Assembly (NCBI RefSeq): GCF_026151205.1
Contig: NC_087080.1
Coordinates: 4,753,096 to 4,817,095 of the forward strand
DNA length: 64,000 nt
Direction of reading: 5' to 3'
Origin: Bolinopsis microptera
Taxonomy: Eukaryota; Ctenophora; Tentaculata; Lobata; Bolinopsidae
Under the pieces are notes generated by a model. The model searched no databases, was not told the DNA's origin, and saw only the letters and a list, made by a program, of their open reading frames with translations. A program made the position numbers and the translations under genes. This document shows, piece after piece, positions 54,323 to 64,000 of this stretch. Numbering within the stretch: position 1 is the first letter of the stretch; each line of letters starts with the position of its first letter.

Positions 54323-56180
54323 ATGTCAGGTCAAAAGACTGCTGGCATCAAACCCCCTGGTAACAGGCGGAATTCAGGCGCAAACACCCCTACAGACACA
54401 AAAGACAGGAAAACAGCCAAGAAGTCATCTCTGAAAAAGGACGTAGATGTGCTGCAGACTGCCTTAAATGTGATTCCAGCTGGAGATACTCCTGCCCTGC
54501 TCACCAACCACAGAGACCTAGAACAATGCCCTTGTGGCAATTCTTCGGATTCATGGAAGATTGACTGTTCAAAATGTCACCAGTTCTGGCATGTGGATTG
54601 TCTAAGCATGAAGGGCATGGGACAGTCCCAAATCAACAAACTGGTAATATCTATGCCCATTCTGCTATGTAGCACCAATCCCAACCATAAATCATGACCT
54701 CGACCTCTGCCATGTCTGTAGAAACACACTCACGATCCAGCAAGCCAACAGTGTTCATGAAATAGGAATAGCAAGTGAGAAGCTGGAACAAATGGCATCA
54801 TTTGGTGACCTGCTCAACAAAGTGAACTTTGACAACCTCAAAGATGGACTATTGGCCATACAGAACCTCGAGCTACATGTTCAACATATATTAATCAGTG
54901 AGGAAGGTCTGAAGCATCACCAAAACAAAGTGAGTAAGATAGAGGAACATATGAGTGAAATTGCTAAGAAAAAAGCATCAGAGGATGGTTCAATCACTGA
55001 CATGGTAAAACAGACACATCAGTTGGTTGAACAACTCCAGAAGATCAGTGATAAGCCGGAGGTTACATCTCACAAGAACGAGGAGCTAATGAAAAGGATC
55101 GAAGACAAGCTCCAGGCACTAACCGAAAGTGAGACAACTTTCCAGACCCAACTTAACAGTTTAGGTAGTCAAATACAGGATCTTAAAGCATCTCCTCAAT
55201 CCAGAGCACCACCTGTGGCTGAGAAACACTCTCCTCCACCACATACTTTCTTACAACCTGACCAGCCTACCCCTCATATAGCACATGACCAGGTGCCTGT
55301 AACGGAAATCAAGCCAGATTTCATTCTGACAACTGAATCTGATAAAATTACTGCCTTTCTTCAGTCATGTTCCTTCGAATCAGAGAACGGTCACTCTGTC
55401 ATTTCATTTGGCAATCCCTACCACTACACTGGTTCTAAATCTTCAAAAAATGTTCCACCGATTCCTGAGGAACTTAAACCATTATTTGATGAAATGAACA
55501 AAGTACAAACTGAGCTGTACAATAAGTGCTACCCGGAGCAGCCCCACCTGACGGCCCCAGTTATTAACTCATGTCTCATCAACAGATATGATGGCCCTGA
55601 TAGTCACCTACCTAATCATTCAGACCGTGAAGTGACCATCCATCCGGAATCCTCAATTTTTACTTTGTCTCTCGGCCAGAGTTGTAACATCAAGTTCACT
55701 GAATGTGACTCTGGAACTGAATCTTCTTATGAATGTTTAGACCGCTCCTTGTACATAATGAGCCGTAGATCACAAGAAGTTTACAGCCATATGATTGAGC
55801 GTGGCTCAATATCAGATGGCATTAGATACTCGCTGACCTTTCGTGCTGTTAGCTGGACTAATAAAAATTGCACAAGTTTACATGGTGATTCAAACACAGG
55901 CCTCTTGCGTTTTGGGTCTGACAAGAGGGGTACCTTTGGCGAGCTCATGCCAGGTCAAAAATTCTGGGCTCCCAGAATAGATGATATCAACCCTGTGTCC
56001 TGCATGGGTTACGCCAATGTAGTGCTCCACTGTGGGATCAATGACGTGAGACAGCCTGATGTTAAATCTGAGAATGATATTGCTGATTGCTACAATAAAC
56101 TGAAGCTGAAAATAAAACAAATTAGGAGAGTTAGAATTAACCCAAATATCAGGGACACGAATGACTACTCCAGGATTTAA
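54323..56180 (+). pseudogene. LINE ORF1 copy: PHD finger, coiled coil, AlkB-like dioxygenase, SGNH start (one frameshift, 3'-truncated)
   Basis: The first frame (54323-54697) gives a basic leader and a PHD start (CPCGNSSDSW, CSKCHQFWHVDC). A one-base shift near 54645 moves into the second frame, which gives CPFCYV and CHVC, then the ATG at 54792. In the 462-residue second part: coiled coil ~35-135; Pro/His linker ~135-170; AlkB-like domain ~185-355 with NRY (264-266), HSD (H276, D278), H333 and RYSLTFR (R345, R351); SGNH block HGDSNTG at ~364 and CGINDVR. It ends abruptly in unrelated residues at 56180. Same family as the ORF1 at 42306. The Fe(II) triad and the two arginines are intact. Confidence 0.85.
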
Positions 56181-56345
56181 GAAACTAAACTTTCAACACT
56201 GAAAACATTCAGATTCTTGCCAAATATATTTCGATTGTAGTCATCTCCAGTGACATTGAACCTAAAAAATGTTAAAAGGTTAGTGAAACTCACACAGTTA
56301 CAAAATCAAGAATCCGAAAAAGGTAAAAAGATCATATTAAGGTGA

Positions 56346-57599
56346 ATGAATATATCTGTAACTTGTTCCCCATCACCAGTGAAACCAGTTACCCTACTAG
56401 ATGATGGTCCATTCTCTAAATTTTCACTTGATCTATTAATGGAAGAACTTGAGTTCAGTCACGGTTTTAAAAACAGGAAATCGGTTTATTTTTGTGACTT
56501 TCCCTATGAGTATTCAGGTGCAACACATGACCCAAAAAGTGTACACAATGATTCCTACCTTGCTAAACTCAGCTCCTACATTAATGTGATATTACCCAAT
56601 TTCAGACACAATAGTATTCTCGTCAATCTATATGAAACTGGAGCAGAGTTCATGCCAGCTCATAGCGATTCTGAATCATGTATTGTAGAACACTCTGATA
56701 TTGTAACCATTTCACTTGGTGCGACGAGAACACTGCAAATTAGATCAAACGGCAGCAATGAAGTTGTGGGCTCTGTGCAGCTTCAGCATGGAGATGTCTT
56801 CATCATGTCCAAATTGTCTCAGGCTGACTTTCAACATGAGATACTGCCAGACGAAATGTGTGATGAACCCCGGATCAGCATCACCCTAAGACTGATGAAG
56901 CCCCCTAGGATCACTCAGTCAACTGAGTTTGGTCTGCGTTCACCGCCCCCACCCATCCCTCATTCAGGACACAAACTGACAGACTCTTCTTCACCTGCAC
57001 TCTCAGTTTGCAAACAGCCAGCCAAAGCTTCACAAAAGTCTGTCCTATTCATAAGCAGCTCTATGTTCAGGTTTCTTGATGCAGACAAGTTATCATCGTC
57101 CACTGTTAGTGCTAGTAAACTGTTTTATCCTGGGGCTGATGCCAAAGTAATGTTAAATAAACTAAAAACTGACCTACACTCCGTTCCATCCCCATCTATT
57201 ATTTATATTATGACAGGAACTAATAATGTGAACACAGTCTATTTTGGCTCAAAGTCACTGAAGGATGCAGCGGGTGACATTAGTAATCTCTTAAATTATC
57301 TCAAGTCAGTGTATCCGAATGCAACAATTAATGTTCTCAATATTCTTCCCAGGAGTACAAAAGGCCGCAATGATGTTGTGGCAGAGCTGAATAAGGTTAT
57401 TAAGGATATGTGTAGCAAAGATTCTTGTTTTAATTACATTAGCACCCATAATTTATTTAACTATAATAGAAGTGGATTCAGGAAAGAATTTTATTTTGCC
57501 AGACCATCTGCAAAAATATCTGATAACTGTCACCTCAATACAAGCGGTGTTATTCGACTTGCTAAATTTCTGAAGTATTGGGCCCATAAGCAAGTTTGA
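56346..57599 (+). CDS. LINE C ORF1: AlkB-like Fe(II)/2OG dioxygenase plus SGNH hydrolase-like domain
   Basis: 417 residues, intact. The AlkB-like domain (~20-185) has NLY (94-96), HSD (H106, D108; Fe ligands), TISLGATRTLQIRS, LQHGDVFIMSKLSQADFQH (H164, third Fe ligand) and PRISITLR (R176, R182; 2-oxoglutarate-binding R-x5-R). Order and spacing match the ALKBH2/3 and bacterial AlkB family, which oxidatively demethylate 1-methyladenine and 3-methylcytosine in DNA or RNA. After a Pro-rich linker comes an SGNH-like domain (~232-410): VLFISSSMFRFLD in the Ser block, IMTGTNNVN in the Asn block and SDNCHLNTSG for Asp/His. Next downstream is ORF2. The protein probably packages the element's RNA; the demethylase role is inference. 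Confidence 0.88.
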   Translation: MNISVTCSPSPVKPVTLLDDGPFSKFSLDLLMEELEFSHGFKNRKSVYFCDFPYEYSGATHDPKSVHNDSYLAKLSSYINVILPNFRHNSILVNLYETGAEFMPAHSDSESCIVEHSDIVTISLGATRTLQIRSNGSNEVVGSVQLQHGDVFIMSKLSQADFQHEILPDEMCDEPRISITLRLMKPPRITQSTEFGLRSPPPPIPHSGHKLTDSSSPALSVCKQPAKASQKSVLFISSSMFRFLDADKLSSSTVSASKLFYPGADAKVMLNKLKTDLHSVPSPSIIYIMTGTNNVNTVYFGSKSLKDAAGDISNLLNYLKSVYPNATINVLNILPRSTKGRNDVVAELNKVIKDMCSKDSCFNYISTHNLFNYNRSGFRKEFYFARPSAKISDNCHLNTSGVIRLAKFLKYWAHKQV

Positions 57600-57842
57600 A
57601 TTTTCAGAAAGATTGTTAACATTTATTTCATCTAGATTCTAGATAAGGGATAATTACACATTGTTCCTCATGTTTATTGAAGTTTTAGAAAGTTTTGTTA
57701 TTATCTCATACAAATTTGCCAGTTCTGCAATTTATCTTATTCTGACAAGTTTATAGCAGCATAAATTGGAAAAATTTTCATGCTCTCACAGCAGTTCTTG
57801 CATTAACCCGTGCATTAGTAAAATCACAGTTTCATACCATGC

Positions 57843-60782
57843 CAAAAAGCTTGCAGTGGGACATTGCAACATGCAGGGAGGACTAACAGGTATGCCAAAA
57901 TGTCTTGAAATCCAAGATCTAATCTGGAAAGAGAAATTAGATGTTTTATGCCTGAATGAAACAAATCTTAAGTCGGATATTGACTCAGCCAGTCTAAACC
58001 CAAGAATTTTACTTTTATCCGCAAAGACCGTCCTAACGACAATGGTCATGGGGGATGTGGCATTCTCATCAGTGAGCACATAAAGTTTAAAATGATTCAA
58101 CTAAACTTAGTTTTGCAATATGACCAAATCGAGGCTATTTGGATCCATCTTACAGATTGCAATATTTTCATCTGCTGTTTCTACAGATCTGAGTTGTTTA
58201 GTCCTCTTGACAAATTTTTAGATTATATGACAGACTGCATGATGAGTATAGGAAGTAAGAATGTTATTTGGCTGGGTGATGTAAATGTAGACCAAAACAA
58301 CATCAGCAGTATGAACTATAAGAAATTAGACATTACAATGAAAATGTTTGGAATGGTACAGGTAGTTCAGGATATTACCCGCATTGCTAAACTAGGAAAC
58401 AGAATCACAAAGACCACAATCGATGTTGTCATAACAAACACTTACTCCAAGTTTCTTGACTGCAAAGTCCTTGATGATTGTATAGGAGATCATCAGGTCG
58501 TAAAGTTCATTGTCGATTTCAATGTGCATAAGGCCTCAAAATTCAAGAAGTTACTAATAAGAGATCACAGCACAATGAATGTTACTGCTCTTAAAGAATT
58601 TTTGGAAACCTGTGATTATAGACCAATAATAGATTCAACTAGTCTGAATGATGCAGTTGATGGTTTAAACGAACATATTGATCACTACTATGATCACTTC
58701 TGTCCAATTAAACAAATTAAGTGCCATAGTGATTACATCCATAAGCCATCTCCAGAATTTTTAGAAAGTAAGAAATTGAAAGGGAAACTTTACCGTAAAT
58801 TTTTAACACACAACAAGAACAGACGCATACATCCAAATGGTCTTATACACTGTAATAAATGTGACTCATTATGGATGGCATATAAACGGCAGAGAAACTA
58901 TTCAACCTATTTGTCTAGAATTAATAGGAAGACTAACTTAGCAACAGAACTGAAAGCCAAGTGTGCCATGAATGATCTAAAGGGTGTATGGAAAACGATA
59001 AAGACAGCATCAAATCTGCCTGTTAAAGCTAACAATATCAATAACAATCTTGATGCTGAAACCACCAATAAATATTTTGCTGAAATAGGTCCAAAGATCC
59101 AAGCAGAAGTGCAGCTGGAAAATGAAAATGAATTTCTATCTTATCTACAAAATGAGCAGATTGACAACGAGACCAGCTTGAATAGCTTTACTGAAATAAC
59201 TGAGTCCAATATCTTAGACTATGTGGCAAGTATCCCTTGTAGCAAATCCACTAATGATCATATACCATTGAGAGTGTTTAGACAAATTTTACCTGCATTT
59301 ATTGCTCCATTAACACATCTTGTAAATTTGAGTTTATCCAGTGGCATCATGCCAAACAGCTGCAAGGTTGCAAAAATCACCCCAATCCATAAGGATGGTG
59401 ATACTGAGAATCCTAGTAATTATCGACCAATCTCAATTTTACCGATTCTTGGAAAGTGCATCGAATTTTGTGTGAACTCCCAACTGACTCAATATCTTGA
59501 TGAAAAGGGAATACTTTCAGAGCATCAATATGGTTTCCGTAAAGATCACTCTACAACTTATCTCATGTTAGATCTGTTTGATCGTATATTTACTGCTAAG
59601 AACAGTGCCAAGCATCCTGCAATTATCTTCCTGGACATCAGAAAGGCATTTGATACTGTTAACCATGATATTCTCATTCAAAAGCTGAAGCATTATGGAA
59701 TAAAAGATACTGCATTGAGCTGGTTTAGGAGCTTCCTCACAGATAGATTACAGCAAACTAGAGTTGGGAGTAGGATAAGCAGTTTACATTCATTGAACTC
59801 TGGAGTGCCTCAAGGAAGTATATTAGGACCAATTCTATTCAGCATTTTTATCAATGACCTGCCTAATGCATGCCTATTTTCTAAACCTTATCTATTTGCT
59901 GATGACGGTGCATTATATTTTGACAATATATCTAGAGGAAACTATGGTAACATCAAACAAGAGTTGAAATTAGTTATCAGATGGCTTCAGGCTAATAAAC
60001 TATCCCTGAATAATGAAAAAACAAAACTAATGATCCTTGACTCTAAGCCTAACCTTGATGCCATCCTTGTTGAAATTTGTGATGACCTTACTTTGGTAAT
60101 CTGTGAAACTAAATCCCATAAGTACCTTGGACTTATAGTTGACAGCAGATTGACATTTAATGAACATATTGATAACATTAAGAAAAAGATATCCAAAAGA
60201 ATTGGTGCTATGTATAGATCAAAAAAACTTCTCCCTCTTAAGTTCAGGAAGATGTTTGCTAATGCACTTATGTTGCCACATTTTGACTACTTAGACACCA
60301 TCTGGTTAAGAACATATAAAAAACGACTAGGAGAGTTAGATATCATGTACAAAAAGGTTGCTAAAATAGCCCTAGATGTAAACATCAGAGAGAGGTCGGT
60401 TAATGTATACAAAAATATGGGATGGCTTCCTCTCCATTTGAGACGACAGGTTCATCTTAGCTCATATATGTACCGTATAATCAATGAAACATGTCCAAAG
60501 CATTTTATCGGGAAATTCTCGTATATTTCTGGTGGATCACGTGAGGCAGAAAACTGCAATCTTTATACTCCTAAATCAAGATCTCACAAGGAGTTTAACT
60601 ATCTAGGAACTAAGGCCTGGAACATATTACCAAAGTCCCTTAGAGAGTGTGACGACGTTAAGAAATTTTCTAAGTTATACAAAGAAACTCTTATGAATAT
60701 GTTGCTAACTGATGAGAATTACCAAGGGGATAACTCTTACGATAAATTCATGATCCCACCCAACACTAGCCAATGTATCTAG
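57843..60782 (+). CDS. LINE C ORF2: endonuclease and reverse transcriptase (one frameshift)
   Basis: The first part (57766-58083) has VGHCNMQGGLTG and CLNETNLKSD (catalytic Glu). A one-base shift near 58000-58010 moves into the frame with GGCGILISEH, continuing as the 896-residue ORF from 58092. The endonuclease continues LGDVNVDQNN, TIDVVITN and GDHQVVKF. Reverse transcriptase: NYRPISILPILGKC, YGFRKDHSTTYL, FLDIRKAFDTVNH, SGVPQGSILGPILF, catalytic FADDGALYF, then KYLGLIVDSRLTFNEHI. A C-terminal region KAWNILPKSLRE follows. There is no PHD finger, unlike element A. The single frameshift means this copy needs a ribosomal shift or is dead. Confidence 0.88.
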
Positions 60783-61374
60783 GCAGTTATGTTATTTCGG
60801 TTAAGTTATCTCAGTACATAAGTGAATCCAATCTATCCCCTGCAATCAAAGTATTTCCATGCCTATTAAGCTATTACAGGAAATTAGGAACATCAGTGGA
60901 AAGGTGCACTGTCAATCATTATTGCTCCATACCTCCAGTCCTCCTGTTATGTGCAATTCTCACTGTATGCTCCTCATTTGTATCAATTATATTGATGCTA
61001 CATTGTTATTGAATATGAAATAATTTTCAACCGTATTAATTTATTAACTTATTGTAAATAGCAAGTTTGACAAAGGGATTACGTTTATTTTACCCGGAGT
61101 TCGTTTAAGTTTAGTATTGTAAATAGTTAATTTGACGAAGGGAATACGTCTATTTTACCCTGAGTTATGTTTTAGTTCAATCTTGACACAATTTTAAAAT
61201 TATAATTTAATTATTTTATATATATGTATTGTCCATAACTAGGGTGGCCTGCTAACAGAACCATGATCTGCCTTGATTCATCCTTCAGCACAGAGAAAAG
61301 CTCCTTTTTTTATACATTATGATTACAGAGGATCTGATATTTAGATATATATTGCTGTGCTGTAAAAATTGACT
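60783..61374 (+). other. 3' UTR of LINE C
   Basis: AT-rich, with two imperfect copies of a roughly 65-bp segment (61055-61165) and no coding signal. Confidence 0.5.
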
Positions 61375-61404
61375 TTATTTATTTATTTATTTATTTATTT
61401 ATTT
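61375..61404. repeat. (atttattt)n tract
   Basis: A pure attt tetramer run of about seven units at the junction between the LINE C 3' UTR and the Penelope fragment; probably the LINE 3' tail. Confidence 0.88.
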
Positions 61405-61825
61405 TATGGAATATAGGTAATCCAAAGGGATTGACAGTATTAAGGCCAAAAGGTCTAAGAGAATTAAGCAAATGTATGTAGTTATTTTCTTTTACTTCAA
61501 GTGTACTGGGACTGCAATTCTCTAAAATAAAAGTTCTAAAAGTTTCATTAAAATCTGTATGTACTCCTAAACCGTGGTCAATCAAGTGAACCCCTAGGCT
61601 ATACTCATCACTAGTAATATCAAATGCTCTACCATCAACGATTTCATAAAATTTGGACCTGTGTCCGTCCATCCTTTTATGCAAGCTATTAATAGTCCTA
61701 CCCACATAGTTTTTCTTACAAATCGAACACTGTACAAGATAGATGATGTTATAGGTCTTGCAACAACCAGGGGCTGATTTGATCTTTTTGCGGGGCAGAC
61801 AGAAGGGGCAGACAGAAGACATCAC
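61391..61825 (-). pseudogene. Penelope-like element, GIY-YIG endonuclease fragment
   Basis: 144 residues: a CPFC cluster, IIYLVQCSICKKNYVGRTIN (the GIY-YIG core), HKRMDGHRS (catalytic Arg region), HLIDHGL, FRTFILEN and LEVKENNYIHLLNSLRPFGL (Glu plus the typical end GLN). This is the C-terminal endonuclease domain of Penelope-like retroelements. The reverse transcriptase that should precede it is absent, so it is a remnant, opposite in orientation to the neighbouring LINEs. Confidence 0.88.
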
Positions 61826-61911
61826 ATCGGCAAAGTTAATGGACGGCTATACAGCAACGTGGCTAGTGACCCGCCTGCACCCCAGCGGATGGGGAGGAAC
61901 GGTTAACAGGT

Positions 61912-63594
61912 ATGGTTAATCGTGTTCAAAAGGAAATTTGTTATCACTGTCTGAAGAATATTGGTCTGGGGCTTCCCCACTTTGAATGCTTTAACTGCAA
62001 CAGTATTTTCCATGCCAAATGTTTTAATCCCTCCAAAGCACAAGTTATTAATGACAACTTTTACTGCATCAAATGTAAACATTCTATATCTAAAAAATAT
62101 AATCCTTTTAAAGTAATGACCGATCCTGAAGTTAATGACTGTGACCCATATCTCCAAAAGATGTCTGATGTTTTGGAAAACTGTAGATCCTATACAATTA
62201 AGGACTTTAACACACATATCAAACCGTGTTTTGCAAGCAACTGCTCCATGATTTTCCAGAACATAGATGGCAATAAAACAAATTTTGATGCCTTTAGCAT
62301 GGAACTAGACCTAATAGCCGAAAAATTTAAAATTATTGGACTTGCTGAAACCAATATTGGAATAGAGGAAAGCACTGTTTACCATCTAGAGGGATACAAT
62401 TGTTTCTACCAAGATAAACATATCAATAAAGCGAAGGGAAGTGGAGTAGCATTGTACTTAAAGGACGAACTTAATGGAGTTGTAAACGAAGAATTATCAT
62501 GGGTAACCAAAAATCTTGAAACTCTATTTATTACCATTCAACATGATGAACCTCTACATGTAGGAGTTCTGTACCGTCCTCCTAGTGGGAACGCCTCAGA
62601 GGCACTAAATGAACTTAGAAAAATGATTGAATCATGCTCAAAAAAGAATGTTTACATACTAGGAGACTTCAACATTAATCTCCATGATGAAAACAGTAAA
62701 CTCGTTCAAGACTTTGAAAACCTTATTCTAGGCCTAGGTTTATCACCACTTATTTCTACGTCTACGCATCATAAACCAGGATGTAACCAATCATGCATTG
62801 ACAACATACTCACCACCAACATCGAAAACTCTATCTGCTCTGGAACGATTAGTACCTGCATCAGTCACCATCATGCTGTATTTAACATATTCAACTCACC
62901 CCTAGTCAGTGCTGAGGATCATGAACAAAAGCACTTCCAGTACTATGACTACTGTGCAACTAATGTGAACAAATTTGTCGAAGTACTAGACAATGAATTA
63001 ACAAGTGATCCACAAGAAGATTTCAGTACTTTTTTCACTCTATTCAATCATCAACTAGTGTGGAATCTACCAGCAGAGCACGGAAACTGGAGGACTATTA
63101 AGAAGATAGAAGATGTTCAGAGAGAATTTACACGAATAATCGACGGGATTGGTATCCTACCATACGACGAGAGACTGAGAATCCTCCAGTTAACAACACT
63201 ACTGGAGCGCCGTATGAGGGGTGATCTTATTGAAACCTTTAAAATAACGACGGGTAAAGTGGACTATGGACAAGATCTTTTCAGGATATCACGTAGTGGT
63301 ACCAAGATCCTAAAAGATAAAAGAGGAAATCAGGTCCTCAGTAACCGTGTTGCCAATTACTGGAACAAAGTACCAAGTTCGGTTAAAGAAGCCAGTTCAG
63401 TAGACGCATTCAAAGCTCGACTTCAATGTTATAAAAATGAACTGATAGCGAGTGGAGCATCGTCAAAGGGTCACTTCTGGGATCTCAGCGAAACCTTGAT
63501 GTCAAAAATAAATACATGTGAGCATGATTCATATGCATATTTCATGTCTAATAACCCATTGATTGCTAAATACCGAGGAATCAATGTATCTTGA
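61912..63594 (+). CDS. Chimeric LINE ORF: PHD finger, endonuclease and RT C-terminal tail, reverse transcriptase missing
   Basis: 560 residues, uninterrupted. PHD-type finger CYHCLKNIGLG, CFNCNSIFHAKC, CIKC. Complete endonuclease: FQNIDGNKTNFD, LAETNIG, VLYRPPSGN, LGDFNINL, SCIDNIL and SHHHAVF. Near residue 375 it jumps, in frame, from the post-endonuclease linker (FSTFFTLFNHQL) directly into a LINE tail: VWNLPAEHGNWRTIKKIEDV, QREFTRIIDGIG, ERRMRGDLIETFKI and YWNKVPSSVKEA. The whole RT catalytic core is gone. The tail resembles other LINE families more than elements A or B. It may be a deletion or template-switch product. Whether it is expressed is unknown. Confidence 0.85.
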   Translation: MVNRVQKEICYHCLKNIGLGLPHFECFNCNSIFHAKCFNPSKAQVINDNFYCIKCKHSISKKYNPFKVMTDPEVNDCDPYLQKMSDVLENCRSYTIKDFNTHIKPCFASNCSMIFQNIDGNKTNFDAFSMELDLIAEKFKIIGLAETNIGIEESTVYHLEGYNCFYQDKHINKAKGSGVALYLKDELNGVVNEELSWVTKNLETLFITIQHDEPLHVGVLYRPPSGNASEALNELRKMIESCSKKNVYILGDFNINLHDENSKLVQDFENLILGLGLSPLISTSTHHKPGCNQSCIDNILTTNIENSICSGTISTCISHHHAVFNIFNSPLVSAEDHEQKHFQYYDYCATNVNKFVEVLDNELTSDPQEDFSTFFTLFNHQLVWNLPAEHGNWRTIKKIEDVQREFTRIIDGIGILPYDERLRILQLTTLLERRMRGDLIETFKITTGKVDYGQDLFRISRSGTKILKDKRGNQVLSNRVANYWNKVPSSVKEASSVDAFKARLQCYKNELIASGASSKGHFWDLSETLMSKINTCEHDSYAYFMSNNPLIAKYRGINVS

Positions 63595-64000
63595 TTGTTA
63601 AATTCAGAACTACATGTTAACGTCCTAAAAATAATTAATCATTAAATGTTCCGGATAGGAACATTTTTCTTTTTGAAAATATTCGTGTCCTTCCACAACC
63701 CCCTGTTACCTGTGTTTCTGTCGGGGTAGCCTAATTCATCCGTTAGAATCGCAGAGTTAGCGGAGCTCATGATATCTCACGACGTATGCTGCATGAACGG
63801 TGCAAGACTTGCGCCGTTTGTTTCAGCATCCAGTTGCGAGTGCTTGCCCATCGAAAACATGATTAGTGATTGTGGATTTTATTGATATTACTGATTATCC
63901 ATCATATTCAGTATTAATGTTATCCATTATTTATTTATTGACATCCTTCAGTCTCCAAAACGAGGTGTGAAGGTAAATTAACTTTGAGCCTTGTTTTGGC
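63595..64000. other. 3' flank, nothing recognised
   Basis: AT-rich with atgttccggataggaacat, a short perfect hairpin, at 63646-63664. No gene. Confidence 0.45.

Larger units (their letters stand above)
56346..61405 (+). mobile_element. Non-LTR retrotransposon C (CR1/L2/Jockey-like)
   Basis: ORF1 (AlkB-SGNH) at 56346-57599, ORF2 (EN-RT) at about 57843-60782, then about 590 bp of 3' UTR with a tandem duplication (tttgacaaagggattacgtt and tttgacgaagggaatacgtc, 61070 and 61130) and an (attt)n tail at 61375-61404. The 5' boundary next to the previous ORF1 remnant is near 56190-56340. Confidence 0.75.

Overview
This is nuclear DNA of an invertebrate animal. It holds intron-rich metazoan genes (deltex, PLRG1, proteasome beta-1, a cyclic-nucleotide-binding protein), many intronic minisatellites and foldback elements, and a dense block of non-LTR retrotransposons. 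The REL-endonuclease retrotransposon family and the PHD-finger LINEs are, as I recall, common in cnidarians and other early-branching animals. I cannot name the species.

Gene half (about 1-42 kb). Nearly every host gene is on the minus strand. By joining exons on splice sites and codon phase I obtained unbroken reading frames for: a 17-exon protein with two cyclic-nucleotide-binding domains (999-13799); the 3' part of an unrecognised gene (16773-18686 or further); PLRG1 with an unusual TPGR-rich N-terminus (22352-26031); deltex, WWE-WWE-RING-DTC (26558-28971); an unrecognised coiled-coil protein (29930-30983); a PHD plus four C2H2 zinc-finger protein (31782-34396); a single-exon GT31 glycosyltransferase (37675-38730); and proteasome beta-1/PSMB6 (39418-41599). 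The one plus-strand host gene (14239-15531) encodes a cysteine-rich type I membrane protein whose tail ends in a YDVP motif. It is divergent from the cyclic-nucleotide-binding gene across about 440 bp.

Repeats in the gene half. Introns carry many tandem arrays. Most lie directly behind a 5' splice site. In deltex each repeat unit is itself a copy of the exon-intron junction. In the cyclic-nucleotide-binding gene a 620-bp array next to a 3' splice site is built of acceptor-like pyrimidine-CAG units. MITE-like inverted repeats and LINE fragments fill other introns and spacers.

Retrotransposon half (about 42-64 kb). There are at least five non-LTR retrotransposon units, some nested: a near-complete LINE (42.3-46.7 kb); an REL-endonuclease element (47.9-54 kb, minus) interrupted by a 5'-truncated LINE (48.3-51.4 kb) and by a 123-bp insert; an ORF1 fragment (54.3-56.2 kb); a second LINE (56.3-61.4 kb); and a chimeric ORF with PHD and endonuclease but no reverse transcriptase (61.9-63.6 kb). 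A Penelope-type GIY-YIG fragment lies at 61.4-61.8 kb.

The most striking observation is that LINE ORF1 proteins here carry an AlkB-like Fe(II)/2-oxoglutarate dioxygenase domain with complete catalytic motifs, followed by an SGNH-hydrolase-like domain. This occurs in at least two divergent copies plus a truncated third. It suggests retrotransposons that bring their own nucleic-acid demethylase or repair enzyme.
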